DNA of 64,000 nt from Niveibacterium sp. SC-1. GTDB lineage: Bacteria > Pseudomonadota > Gammaproteobacteria > Burkholderiales > Rhodocyclaceae. The stretch lies in NCBI RefSeq assembly GCF_038235435.1, contig NZ_CP151275.1, forward strand, positions 124,001 to 188,000, in the 5' to 3' direction. The notes under the pieces were generated by a model. It did not search any database. It saw only the letters and a list, made by a program, of their open reading frames with translations, and was not told the DNA's origin. Shown piece by piece: positions 28,171 through 40,331 of this stretch (position 1 is the stretch's first letter; the number at the start of each line of letters is the position of its first letter). The position numbers were made by a program, and so were the translations under genes.

Positions 28171-28536
28171 ATGCAGATCGGCGAACTCGCGCAGGCCACC
28201 GGCCTTTCGCCCGACGCCCTTCGCTACTACGAGCGACGCGGTCTCTTGCGTGCCCACCGGCGAACCAATGGCTACCGCGACTATCCGGCCGAGACGGTGG
28301 AGTGGCTGAGCTATGTGCGCACCGCGCAAGCGCTGGGCTTTTCGCTCGCGGAGATCGCGGCCGACCTGCCGGAGCTGCTCGCCGCGGGCGACCCGGGCCC
28401 CGCCCTGCAGGCGGTGCTCGCGCGCAAGCTGGCCGAACTCGATGCGCGGATCGCTGGCCTCGCAGATTTGCGCGCCCGGCTCGCCGAGCGCCTCGCCAGC
28501 GGCGCGCCCTGCCCCCTGCAAGTGACCGCGGCTTGA
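28171..28536 (+). CDS. MerR-family transcriptional regulator
   Basis: This 121-residue regulator has the N-terminal winged helix MQIGELAQATGLSPDALRYY followed by ERRGLL. A coiled-coil dimer helix and a short C-terminal tail with one cysteine follow. It lacks the cysteine pairs of mercury, copper or zinc sensors, so the signal is probably not a metal. The ATG at 28171 follows AGGA. It is divergent from the 147-residue membrane gene across the MerR-type promoter. Confidence 0.88.
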   Translation: MQIGELAQATGLSPDALRYYERRGLLRAHRRTNGYRDYPAETVEWLSYVRTAQALGFSLAEIAADLPELLAAGDPGPALQAVLARKLAELDARIAGLADLRARLAERLASGAPCPLQVTAA

Positions 28537-28640
28537 CAGTCCCGGGCCCCGCCCGCACACTCGGCGCTCGCGCCGCTTTGACTTCCTCAGCTTGCTGGGC
28601 GCGTTACAAGTCCAGCTAAAGCGAGCCAGGTGTTCCGTGG

Positions 28641-28680
28641 AAAACCCGTTCGCCCAGTGAGGCCGACGGGTTTTTTCTTT
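28641..28680 (+). terminator. Intrinsic terminator between the MerR gene and the PaiB-like gene
   Basis: AAAACCCGT (28641-28649) pairs with ACGGGTTTT (28666-28674) across a 16-base loop, followed by a T-rich tract. It lies 104 bases after the MerR stop and only about 15 bases before the PaiB-like start. It can end the MerR transcript or act as a leader attenuator; a small hairpin (GCTGG 28594-28598 with CCAGC 28612-28616) precedes it. Confidence 0.75.
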
Positions 28681-28695
28681 TCGCGAGCCGAGTCC

Positions 28696-29325
28696 ATGAG
28701 TCTCTACATTCCGCCCCATTTCGAGGCGCCCGACGCCGATGCCATCATCGGCCTGATCCACGCGTACCCTTTTGCGACGCTGGTCAGCGTAGTCGAGGGC
28801 GAGCCGCTGATCACGCACCTGCCCCTGGTGGCGGACGAAAACGGCCTCCTGCTCGGTCACGTGGCGCACGCCAATCCGCAGGCTGCGGCGCTCAAGGACG
28901 GCGCCACGGTCACCGCGATCTTCCACGGCCCGCATGCCTATGTCTCGCCCACCTGGTATGCCAAGCCCAACGTGCCGACCTGGAACTACGCGACCGTGCA
29001 TGTGAAAGCCACGGTGCGACCGCTCGAAGAACCGGAGATCGTGCAGGCGCTCCTCGATGGCCTGATCGCGACCTTCGACGATGAAGAGGCGGCGGGCGAG
29101 ACGCCGCACATGACGCACGAGGCGCGCGAGGAACTCTTCGGACACATCCACTGCTTCGCGCTGGAAATCGAGGACATCGAGGCCAAGTTCAAGCTCTCGC
29201 AGAACAGGAGCGCAGCCGACCAGAAGCGCGTCGTTGCGGCGCTCGGCCAGCGCGAGGACGATAACGCCCGCGAGCTGGTAGGCCTGATGCTGCAGGGCCT
29301 GCGCCAGGCCGCGAGCAAGAAGTAA
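28696..29325 (+). CDS. PaiB-like FMN-binding protein
   Basis: This 209-residue flavin-reductase-like split-barrel protein belongs to the PaiB family, first described as a negative regulator of sporulation and protease genes in Bacillus. The N-terminus [10 protein letters not shown], then [20 protein letters not shown] and the [10 protein letters not shown] block match the family. In proteobacteria it may be an FMN-dependent enzyme rather than a repressor, since no DNA-binding domain is visible. It lies 83 bases before metH on the same strand. Confidence 0.85.
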   Translation: MSLYIPPHFEAPDADAIIGLIHAYPFATLVSVVEGEPLITHLPLVADENGLLLGHVAHANPQAAALKDGATVTAIFHGPHAYVSPTWYAKPNVPTWNYATVHVKATVRPLEEPEIVQALLDGLIATFDDEEAAGETPHMTHEAREELFGHIHCFALEIEDIEAKFKLSQNRSAADQKRVVAALGQREDDNARELVGLMLQGLRQAASKK

Positions 29326-29368
29326 CCGCGGCGACAAGAACCGCGACCGATATCGACGCAATCCGCGA

Positions 29369-29385
29369 GGGGCCAGGAAGGCCCC
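29369..29385 (+). other. Short hairpin in the metH leader
   Basis: GGGGCC (29369-29374) pairs with GGCCCC (29380-29385) across an AGGAA loop, ending 23 bases before the metH ATG. It could affect translation. It does not have the conserved parts of an SAH or cobalamin riboswitch. Confidence 0.35.
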
Positions 29386-29408
29386 CGCCCGAAACGAAAG
29401 ACCGCCCC

Positions 29409-33086
<3,678 letters not shown>

Positions 33087-33144
33087 GCCTGCCCGCGGCT
33101 GCGGGCTGCCAGTCAATCAAACCGCTAGTCGTTCCGGGGATCTC

Positions 33145-34692
33145 TCAGTCGAGATCCAGTGCGAAAAGGTGGAAACGTGAATCCGGCGAGCAGGTGCTGT
33201 CGCCACATGCGCGTGGTGTTGCGTAGCCGACTGTGACCTTGCCGTGGCTATCGACCGAAGGCACCACGAATAGCCAGCCCGGGCTGGGCGTTCCGCGAGT
33301 GTTGGTGGCTACACCTGTGGCAATAAGCGTCTCATCGGACCATCCGGCCTCCGGCACGAACCGCTGAAGGTAATAGTCCATGTCGCCGATCTCGCGGCCC
33401 TCTTCCTTGAGCTCGATCTGGCGCTGTCTCACGGCAGCGATGGTCCCGTTGTCGCCTGCCGCAATCATGTTGGAGTAGTACACCGGCGGGTTGGAGTCGG
33501 TGCCACCGACGGTCTTGACGGCGCTGTCCCAAGTGGTGGAGGCGGAAGGCATGGACCGCGTGTGGAAGTAGCCCATGCCACTCCAGTTGCCGCTGCTATC
33601 CATGTTTTCGAGCCAGCCGACCAGGATCTCCCCGTTACTGCCGACACTGCCCCACGCGGTCGAGGCGAATTGACCGGGCGTGCTGATGGCAGTTGCAGGA
33701 GTGAGCACGGCGTGGCTAGAGCTATCAAGCACGGCCGCGTAGATCGCGCATGTCGGCGAGGCGGGTTCGCGTTGACCCCACAACAGAAGTGTCCTGCCAC
33801 CATTTGTGAACGCCTCAGCGTCAGCCATGTGTCGTCGGCTTGAGCTGGCGGAGGCGATGCGCGCACAGGGAAACGTGCTCGCATTCAGCAGGCCGATTTC
33901 GACAATCGAGGGGGATACAGTCCCCGAAATCATGGGGTAGTCGAGCAGCGCGGCGCGCATGCGCCGAACAGGAACCGCGTCTGGCTCGGTCCTATGTTCC
34001 GACCACAGGTAAGCCCCGGTTCCCTTCGATGCGTGCGTCAGGCTTGCATAGCCATTGGAGTCCAGAGCCCAGGCGGCTGGCACTGGAATCTGGAAGGCAT
34101 CGAAGCTCCGCGTTCCACCGGCGCTGTCTGTCTCGGAGACTGTCAGGCGCAGGTCGTTGCTCAGCTCGACATGCTGCACGGCACCAAACTGGGCCACGCC
34201 TCGGTTGGACCAGGCCGGGCAACGGGGATCGTCAGTCGTGAGCCTGCCAAGCAATCCTGCCGTGACGGCGAGGGGGGGGTGATCCTCGCCCTGCGCGACC
34301 CAGCCGTCGCTGCTCACGCACGGGTCCCGCGCCAGATCCAACGCCTCAGCGGCAGTTCGCTGCTCCAAGGGGTTCCACATACCGTTTTGGCTGCGCACTG
34401 CCAGCATCTGCCTGGTAGTGCCAGACGAATCCGTTAGGTCCTGGAGTCCGAAGCCCACCATTGCGCGCCCGTCGTCGACCAACGATGTGCTGAGCCAGAG
34501 TGAGAGAGAGTGCGACGAATACGGATTGTCGATGACTGCAATTTCGCGCGTACCGGGCGCCAGATTAATCACCGAAGCACCCGTCTGCGTTCCTCGAGGC
34601 GCGGTGCCAGCGTCAGATTTCTGCCCGCTCCCGCCGCCCCCGCAACCACCGAGCGTGAGAGCAAGAAGTAATGCGAACGTGCGTGTCCTCAT
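33145..34692 (-). CDS. Hypothetical lipoprotein
   Basis: This 515-residue protein has a lipoprotein signal with lipobox LGGC and acylated Cys17, followed by a glycine-rich linker. The rest is rich in Ser, Thr, Gly, Trp and Asn with repeated short beta-like segments, consistent with a propeller-like periplasmic or outer-membrane protein. I recognise no catalytic motif. The ATG at 34692 follows GGGAGA. Codon use is a little less GC-biased than its neighbours. It stands alone, convergent with metH. Confidence 0.75.
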   Translation of the reverse strand: MRTRTFALLLALTLGGCGGGGSGQKSDAGTAPRGTQTGASVINLAPGTREIAVIDNPYSSHSLSLWLSTSLVDDGRAMVGFGLQDLTDSSGTTRQMLAVRSQNGMWNPLEQRTAAEALDLARDPCVSSDGWVAQGEDHPPLAVTAGLLGRLTTDDPRCPAWSNRGVAQFGAVQHVELSNDLRLTVSETDSAGGTRSFDAFQIPVPAAWALDSNGYASLTHASKGTGAYLWSEHRTEPDAVPVRRMRAALLDYPMISGTVSPSIVEIGLLNASTFPCARIASASSSRRHMADAEAFTNGGRTLLLWGQREPASPTCAIYAAVLDSSSHAVLTPATAISTPGQFASTAWGSVGSNGEILVGWLENMDSSGNWSGMGYFHTRSMPSASTTWDSAVKTVGGTDSNPPVYYSNMIAAGDNGTIAAVRQRQIELKEEGREIGDMDYYLQRFVPEAGWSDETLIATGVATNTRGTPSPGWLFVVPSVDSHGKVTVGYATPRACGDSTCSPDSRFHLFALDLD

Positions 34693-34957
34693 GATTCTCC
34701 CTTTGTGATTCTTGTTGGTGTCATGTCAAACAAATTCCTCCGCCGATTGTAGGGTGTAAAGAAGGGCTCGCAATTCCGGTCAGGACAAATTCATACTTGA
34801 GGCGTCAAGGTAGGCACGGCTCCGATCTGAGCTGAGGTTGCGGCCGCTCACATGGGCCGTCCGTCGTTCCGACGCAAGATTTGACGTTTCGGCCTCGATT
34901 GACGGGCATGCAGACGACATACTGTCCCTCCGAAGGAAATGCCGCAGAGTTGTTCGC

Positions 34958-35347
34958 ATGACGCAAAAGGAAGTTGAAGACAAGTACGACAAGTTCGACG
35001 GCACCACCTTCGACGACCTGCGGGATCTGATCGACGCGGCGGAGCGTGAAACGGTCGAGGCCTGGCAGCGCGAGAGCCAGGCGACCCTGGCCGTGCCGCA
35101 GCAGGCGGACGACGCGGGCGTGAAGGCCTGGCTCAATGGCTGGTGGGTGGATCCCGCGGAGGCGACCGACGGCCTGCTCAACGGCTGCCGGATCATGACG
35201 CGCGCGGGTCGTACCAACGTGGTCGTGGCCTTCGATCCCAAGACGCGGCGGGTGCGTACGCGCAGTGGCACGGTCTACGTGCTGGGCATGCCCGAGACGA
35301 ATTTTGCGGCCAGCAACCGGGCGCTGATGCGCCGCCTGGGGATGTGA
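34958..35347 (+). CDS. Hypothetical protein (129 aa)
   Basis: This 129-residue soluble protein begins MTQKEVEDKYDKFDGTTFDD. It is acidic and helical in the first half; the second half contains WWVDPAEATDG and ends in a basic segment. I took the ATG at 34958 because the frame further upstream has poor codon bias. No family is recognised. The gene lies between the lipoprotein and a small membrane gene and is preceded by about 265 bases with no other gene. Confidence 0.6.
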   Translation: MTQKEVEDKYDKFDGTTFDDLRDLIDAAERETVEAWQRESQATLAVPQQADDAGVKAWLNGWWVDPAEATDGLLNGCRIMTRAGRTNVVVAFDPKTRRVRTRSGTVYVLGMPETNFAASNRALMRRLGM

Positions 35348-35365
35348 GTCCGGGCGTCGGCCGTT

Positions 35366-35671
35366 TCAGCTGAAGGCGTAGAACAACCCGCCGACCAGCG
35401 CCAACGCCACATTGAAAAGCGGCAGCATCGCGTAGGCCACCGCCCGGTGGCGCGTGGCCCGATGCTGGAGGGCGCGGCGGCTGGCGATGAAACTGCCGGC
35501 GAAGACCAGCGGGAAGCTCCAGACCGCAAGCCGCATGATCCAGGGCAGGAGTTCGGCCTCGGTGCCGACCGCTTCATGCAGCGAATGGATGGTGGCAACT
35601 AGGCCCAGCGGCCACGCGAGCGCCACGATTCCGAAGACACCATTGAGGGCGGTAACCGCCATTCTTCTCAT
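35366..35671 (-). CDS. Small membrane protein (101 aa, about three spans)
   Basis: This 101-residue protein is mostly hydrophobic, with predicted helices at about residues 7-28, 45-63 and 80-98 separated by an Arg/His-rich loop. It begins MRRMAVTALNGVFGIVALAW. No family is recognised. It is convergent with the 129-residue gene, 18 bases away. Confidence 0.6.
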   Translation of the reverse strand: MRRMAVTALNGVFGIVALAWPLGLVATIHSLHEAVGTEAELLPWIMRLAVWSFPLVFAGSFIASRRALQHRATRHRAVAYAMLPLFNVALALVGGLFYAFS

Positions 35672-35811
35672 TGCACGCTCCCTGCGGGCTTCGGCGCGCC
35701 CGTCCCGGCAGCGCCCGGGGGTGTGCTGCCTCCAGCGACTATAGGCAAGCGGGTTCCGCCTGCCATCCCCCCGGCCGTGGCGCCTTGCACGGAGCGGCGC
35801 AAATTGCGCCG

Positions 35812-36690
35812 CTAGTCGCTGGCGACGGCAGCCTCGGCCTGGCTCATCAGCAAGGCGTGCAGCATTTCCGTGGAGAGGCCGTGCAGCACCAGGCGGAAGC
35901 CCGCCCGCAGCGTGCTCAGGGGCACCAGCGGATGCTTGTTGTTGAGCAGGATGAGGTGCTCGGGCGAGCCGAGGATGGTGGCGCAGTAGATCGCGATGGT
36001 CTCATCGAGCTGCAGGGAATTGGCGGCGCGCCAGAAGTCGTTGTCGGTGAGGAAGAGCTGGTACACCGGCGTGAAGATCTCGATCGCGCTCTGGATGTCG
36101 ACGACGTTGGTCCAGCGGCGCGGCATGTCCTCCAGACGCAGGCCGGGGTCGCGGATCATCGAGAAGTCCGGCTCCGCGACGACGCCGAGATCCTGGCCGC
36201 GCTCGCGCAGGGCCAGGCCCAGGCGGATCACGAAGTTGAAGAGATTCAGGTCGTGCTTGAGGAAGAGCTCGTCCTTCAGGTCGTCGATGGTCTGCGGCGT
36301 GAGCGGACTTGTCTCGACCCGCGTGGGGGCATTGGCCGCGATGAAGGCGAGTACCTGCGCGCCCAGATGGAAGTGACGCAGGATCAGCCAGTTGGCCTCC
36401 GGCGTCACGAAGTTGCGCAGGCCCCAGGCGAGCAAGCGGTGCAGGGTGATCGAGGCCGACCAGGTGCGCGGCACGAAGAGCTTGATGACCTGGATCAGCA
36501 CGATCAGTGCGCGCGCGGTCGGCCGCAGGAAGGGCAGCAGGAACTGGCGCGAGCGCGAGCTCGAATCCTTGAGCCAGGCGCGCTTGACCGGGTCGGTCAT
36601 GGGCGTGCTGCGGTCCAGGTAGAGCGCGAGCCAGGGCGAGGGATCGCGCGGATCCCAGGCCTGGTCGAGGAAGTCGTCGGTGGGCTTCAT
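35812..36690 (-). CDS. Unknown protein coupled to the lipid operon (292 aa)
   Basis: This 292-residue protein is probably of a DUF6999-like family of unknown function. It has one or two hydrophobic helices (about 55-75 and 105-120) in a mostly helical protein, with ETSPLTPQTIDDLKDELFLK and HDLNLFNFVIRLG in the middle. Its ATG overlaps the stop of the ketoacyl synthase fusion gene by 4 bases, so it is the last gene of the four-gene operon. Its consistent coupling suggests a partner or accessory role in the same lipid pathway. Confidence 0.7.
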   Translation of the reverse strand: MKPTDDFLDQAWDPRDPSPWLALYLDRSTPMTDPVKRAWLKDSSSRSRQFLLPFLRPTARALIVLIQVIKLFVPRTWSASITLHRLLAWGLRNFVTPEANWLILRHFHLGAQVLAFIAANAPTRVETSPLTPQTIDDLKDELFLKHDLNLFNFVIRLGLALRERGQDLGVVAEPDFSMIRDPGLRLEDMPRRWTNVVDIQSAIEIFTPVYQLFLTDNDFWRAANSLQLDETIAIYCATILGSPEHLILLNNKHPLVPLSTLRAGFRLVLHGLSTEMLHALLMSQAEAAVASD

Positions 36691-38579
36691 GCGGTCTCTT
36701 CGAGGACGTGTTCGAGTTGCATCAGGTAGAGCTCGGCGGTGCGCCGCGCGGTCTGCAGGATCTGCATGTCCGCGTTGTCCTGCGGATCGACTGCGAGTGC
36801 GAGCGTGACACCGGTGAGCCAGCGCGCGAGGTGGTGTTCGTCGTTCTCGCCGTGGTAGTCGAGGAAACGGAAGAGTCCCGGCGCGAGGCCGAGCTGCGCT
36901 TTGAGCAGCGGCAGCAGCGCGGGGATGATGCGCTGGCCGGTGCCTTCGATGATGTAGATCGCACCGAGCAGGCCAACCGGATTGGGACGCGCGGCCAGCG
37001 CGTGCAGATAGCTGTTGAGCGCCTCGCCGCCCGGATTGCGGCGCAGGGCGTCGATGCTCTCCACGCTGCCGCCGGCGGCGCGATAGTCCTGGAAGAGGAT
37101 GTTGAAATCGAACTGCTCATCCTGCGCATGCGCCTCGACCAAGCTGCCGAGCGCGTCGTAGGGCGGACGCAGCGAGGCGACAGCCTCGCGCATCCACTTC
37201 GAGCCCTCGCGTACCTGCGGGATCCAGCAGGCCATCCAGGCGAGGTAGTCGTCCTGCGTCATGCGGCGTTCGCGCAGCTTGCGGATCAGCGGCGAGCGCC
37301 AGGCGCGCGAGCGGTAGTCGTGCCACACGCCGGCGAGGCCCTGGAGCAGCTGCGCGATGCGCGGATCGGCATGCTCGGGCGCATGGGGCGCGGGCACGTC
37401 CGGCGCCTCGTCGAGCACCGCCACTGCAGTGGGCGATGACAGGCTGCGTGGCGCGTCGGCCGCTTCCACTTCGAGCAGGAAATACGCGGTGGTGAAGCGA
37501 CCCGATTCGGGCACGTAGCAGAAGATGCGTTCGCCCGGTTTCACCGCGTGAGTGTCGAGAAACTCCGCCAGCATGATGAAGATCGAGGCTGCGCCGGTGT
37601 TGCCGCGCCACTTGAGGTTGCTGTACCAGCGCTCGCGCGGAATCGCGAGGCCGGCCTTCTGCATCAGCTCGTCGACCACCGGCAGGAAGCGCTCGGAGGA
37701 GTAATGGCAGAGGAAGTGGTCGATGGTCTGCGGATGCACCCAGCCCCCTTCCACCAGCTTCACGTACTCGTGGATGCCGATGTCGAAGAGATGCGGCAGG
37801 AGGCGGATGTCCTGGCGCAGCGACAGCGCGCCCGCCGCCTCGGCCGCGCCGCAGGAGTCGTAGTCGAGGAAGGAGCGTGTGCCATCGCGGGTCAGGCCCA
37901 GCTGCATGCACACCGGGTAGTCCCCGGAGAAGGCGCGCTGGTGCACCCATTTGAGCCTGAGCCGCAGGCCCTTGTGCCCGCGCGGATTGCGGCTGAGCAG
38001 GAAGGCGCCCGCGCCATCCGAGAGCATCCAGCGCAGGAAGTGCGCATCGAAATCTGCGTCGTAGCCCTGCGGCGCGAAGCGGCTGCGCTTGAACATGCGC
38101 GAGGGCATCTCGCTGGTCACGACCAGGGCGTTCTCGTGGGCACCCAGCTCCAGCGACTGCGCGGCAAAGCTCAGCGCATTCACACCCGCCACGCACACGC
38201 CCTGGCTGCTGATCACCTCCATCGGGGGCGCGGCGAGTTCGCCCTGGATCATGTTGGCGAATCCCGGCATCAGCACGTCGCCGCCCGAGGCGCCCGCGGC
38301 CAGCAAGGAGACCTCCGCGATACGGCGGCCGCCGCGTTCCAGGCAGTCGCGCACCGCATGCGCCGCCATGGTCGCGTGCGAGAAGCGGGTGGCGCCCTGG
38401 TCATCGACCGCGTAGTAACGCTGTTCGATGCCGTTCTCGGCGAGGATCTTCTGCTTGACCCGGCCCGAGAGGCGGTTGAGCGGCGCGATGTACTGGTCGA
38501 TCTCCGCGTTGGAGACCGGCTCGCCGGGCAGGAAATAGCCAGCGGCGTCGAGATAGACCTGGGAGAAAACGGTGGGCAT
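36687..38579 (-). CDS. Ketoacyl-ACP synthase III fused to a heme-oxygenase-like di-iron domain
   Basis: This 630-residue protein has two domains. Residues 1-375 form a thiolase-fold ketoacyl synthase III with an intact triad: Cys129 (SQGVC), His292 (LCHYS) and Asn327 (GNTGA). After a Pro/Ala linker, residues 405-630 form a helical heme-oxygenase-like domain of the iron-containing redox class. Possible ligands are Glu482/Glu488, Glu545 (IIEGTG), His576, Asp580 and His583. Relatives of the second domain, such as UndA, oxidise fatty acids. The fusion suggests condensation or acyl transfer followed by oxidation. It starts 5 bases after the desaturase stop. The open frame continues upstream to 39374 but runs through the desaturase gene, so I begin at the ATG at 38579. 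Confidence 0.82.
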   Translation of the reverse strand: MPTVFSQVYLDAAGYFLPGEPVSNAEIDQYIAPLNRLSGRVKQKILAENGIEQRYYAVDDQGATRFSHATMAAHAVRDCLERGGRRIAEVSLLAAGASGGDVLMPGFANMIQGELAAPPMEVISSQGVCVAGVNALSFAAQSLELGAHENALVVTSEMPSRMFKRSRFAPQGYDADFDAHFLRWMLSDGAGAFLLSRNPRGHKGLRLRLKWVHQRAFSGDYPVCMQLGLTRDGTRSFLDYDSCGAAEAAGALSLRQDIRLLPHLFDIGIHEYVKLVEGGWVHPQTIDHFLCHYSSERFLPVVDELMQKAGLAIPRERWYSNLKWRGNTGAASIFIMLAEFLDTHAVKPGERIFCYVPESGRFTTAYFLLEVEAADAPRSLSSPTAVAVLDEAPDVPAPHAPEHADPRIAQLLQGLAGVWHDYRSRAWRSPLIRKLRERRMTQDDYLAWMACWIPQVREGSKWMREAVASLRPPYDALGSLVEAHAQDEQFDFNILFQDYRAAGGSVESIDALRRNPGGEALNSYLHALAARPNPVGLLGAIYIIEGTGQRIIPALLPLLKAQLGLAPGLFRFLDYHGENDEHHLARWLTGVTLALAVDPQDNADMQILQTARRTAELYLMQLEHVLEETA

Positions 38580-38584
38580 GGCGC

Positions 38585-39439
38585 TCAGGACTCCGGAGGG
38601 CGCATCAGGCTGTGGCCGCGCCAGCGTGGCGACAGCGGGGCGAGAAGGAAGCTGCGCAACATGTAGCGCAACAGGCTGGGTTCGAGGAGCCGCGGATCGA
38701 TCCGCGGACGCAGTTCGCGGTGCGGGCGCGGGAGTTCCGACCAGTGCAGGCGCGGGTTCAGGTGGTGGGCCGTATGCAGGCCGATGTTGAACCAGCAGCG
38801 GTTCACCGCGCCTTCGAAGTTGCGCGCGAAATTGATCCGCGAGCGGCCGTCGGCATGTGCGTGCTGCAGGTAGTTGGTGGCGAGCAGCCAGTGCAGGCCG
38901 TGCAGTTGCGGCAGCAGCACATAGAGCAGGGTCTTGCCCGGCGAGAGCAGCGCGAGTCCGCCCCACAGCGCGAAGAGCGCGGCGTATTGCAGCAGGTAGT
39001 AGCGCCACACGCCCGGCGCCCGCTGGCGCATACGCGCAAGGTGGTCGAGGAAGAGCGGGTAGAGCACCTGCACCGCCTGCGCCGGATGGATCAGGTAGCC
39101 CCACAGGTGATTGTGGTCGCCACCGAAGCGGTAGGTGCGCGCCACGTCGCGCGGACCGTGGTGGTAGCGGTGGTGGTTCGCGCGGTGGGCGGGATGGAAG
39201 GCGAAGATCGGATGTCCCTGTTCGAGCGTGAGCACGAAGTCGGTGATCCGGTTGAGCCGGCGCGAGCGCCACATCGGCAGGTGGGCGTGGTTGTGGTTGA
39301 TGACGCTGACGCCGACGGTGAGCCACAGCGCCGCGAGATAGAGCGGCCAGGAGAAACCGTGCCGCCATTGCCATGCGAGCAAGCCGGGCAAGGCGAGCAG
39401 GTAGGCGAGGCTCTGCAGGTCCGCGCGCCTACGCAGCAT
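38585..39439 (-). CDS. Membrane fatty acid desaturase
   Basis: This 284-residue membrane di-iron enzyme has the three histidine boxes: H49-x3-H53 (HNHAH), H85-x3-HH (HRANHH) and H222-x2-HH (HTAHH), plus His193. Hydrophobic segments flank the boxes. It introduces a double bond or related oxidation in an acyl chain at the inner membrane. I chose the ATG at 39439, which overlaps the upstream gene by 11 bases; an ATG at 39481 would overlap more. Neither has a strong ribosome site. It is the second gene of the operon. Confidence 0.85.
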   Translation of the reverse strand: MLRRRADLQSLAYLLALPGLLAWQWRHGFSWPLYLAALWLTVGVSVINHNHAHLPMWRSRRLNRITDFVLTLEQGHPIFAFHPAHRANHHRYHHGPRDVARTYRFGGDHNHLWGYLIHPAQAVQVLYPLFLDHLARMRQRAPGVWRYYLLQYAALFALWGGLALLSPGKTLLYVLLPQLHGLHWLLATNYLQHAHADGRSRINFARNFEGAVNRCWFNIGLHTAHHLNPRLHWSELPRPHRELRPRIDPRLLEPSLLRYMLRSFLLAPLSPRWRGHSLMRPPES

Positions 39440-40202
39440 GGCGATCCGCACCCGCGCGCTTGAGGACGACATCGGCCGCATCGTCGGCCAGCGCCGTGCC
39501 GCAGAGCCGGTCGAGCAAGGGCGAGAAGAAACCGTAGTTGCCGCGAAAGCAGGCGTGGTGCAGATGATGGCGACGCCCCGCGGTCAGCCAGCTGCGCCCG
39601 CCGCGCGCGGGGAAGGCATCGTAGTTCGCATGGCCGATGCTGTTGATCGCGAGGCTCAGGATAGGCAGCGCGAAGAGCGCCTGCCAGCTGAAGCTCCAGG
39701 CCAGCATCGGCAGCAGCGGCACGCTGCCGAGCAGGGCGGCTTCCACCGGATGGAAGGCGTAGGTGGAAAACGGCGTGGTCACATGCGAGCGGTGATGCTG
39801 GATGTGAAACCGCGGGAAGGCCCAACGGGTGTGCAGCAGGCGGTGATGCGCATAGAAATGCGCTTCGTTCCAGAGCAGCAGGACGCCGATCTCGACGAGG
39901 ATGCGCAGGAGCGAGGCATCGCTGCGCACGCTGGCCCAGCCCGCCCTGAGCAGCCACCAGGGCAGCAGGATGCCGACGCCGAAGACGAGGATGGAGAGCA
40001 GCGCCTCGCCGATCTCGCGTCGCCGCTGTTGCGCACGCAGCGGTCGCCGGTCGAGGACGCGCCCGATGCCGAGACCCCGTAGCGCTCCGGTCACCAGCAG
40101 GGTGAGCGCGGCGAAACCGAAGTACAGGGTCGCGAAGTACGCCAGGCCCCAGAGGGCGACCTGCCAGGGCAGGAGCGCAATGAAGGCGGGAACGGGGCCC
40201 AA
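39429..40202 (-). CDS. Sterol desaturase/fatty acid hydroxylase superfamily protein
   Basis: This 257-residue integral membrane protein has the histidine clusters of the superfamily: EAHFYAHHRLLH (His115-His124), HIQHHRSH (His133-His140), His191 and RRHHLHH (His212-His216). These bind a di-iron centre for hydroxylation or desaturation of lipid chains. The annotated start is a TTG at 40202; no ATG or GTG is available before an in-frame stop, so the start is uncertain. It heads the minus-strand operon of desaturase, ketoacyl synthase fusion and DUF gene. Confidence 0.82.
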   Translation of the reverse strand: MGPVPAFIALLPWQVALWGLAYFATLYFGFAALTLLVTGALRGLGIGRVLDRRPLRAQQRRREIGEALLSILVFGVGILLPWWLLRAGWASVRSDASLLRILVEIGVLLLWNEAHFYAHHRLLHTRWAFPRFHIQHHRSHVTTPFSTYAFHPVEAALLGSVPLLPMLAWSFSWQALFALPILSLAINSIGHANYDAFPARGGRSWLTAGRRHHLHHACFRGNYGFFSPLLDRLCGTALADDAADVVLKRAGADRHAA

Positions 40203-40331
40203 GGCGGGGCCAAGGGCGGGGTCGAAGACAGGGTTCAGGGCGAGGTCCGGAAGGCTGGGAAACCGGTGTGGCCGCCCACGGGCGGCACGTCAGCGCGGAT
40301 CATAGCCAAGCGTTCTGGCCGCGGCGCGGCC

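Noticed and set aside
29326..29408. SAH or cobalamin riboswitch before metH
   Set aside because: Only a short GGGGCC hairpin is present. The conserved parts of these riboswitches are not seen and the leader is too short for a cobalamin type.
38580..39374. N-terminal extension of the ketoacyl synthase fusion to 39374
   Set aside because: The frame stays open by composition only. This stretch encodes the desaturase in another frame with three histidine boxes.
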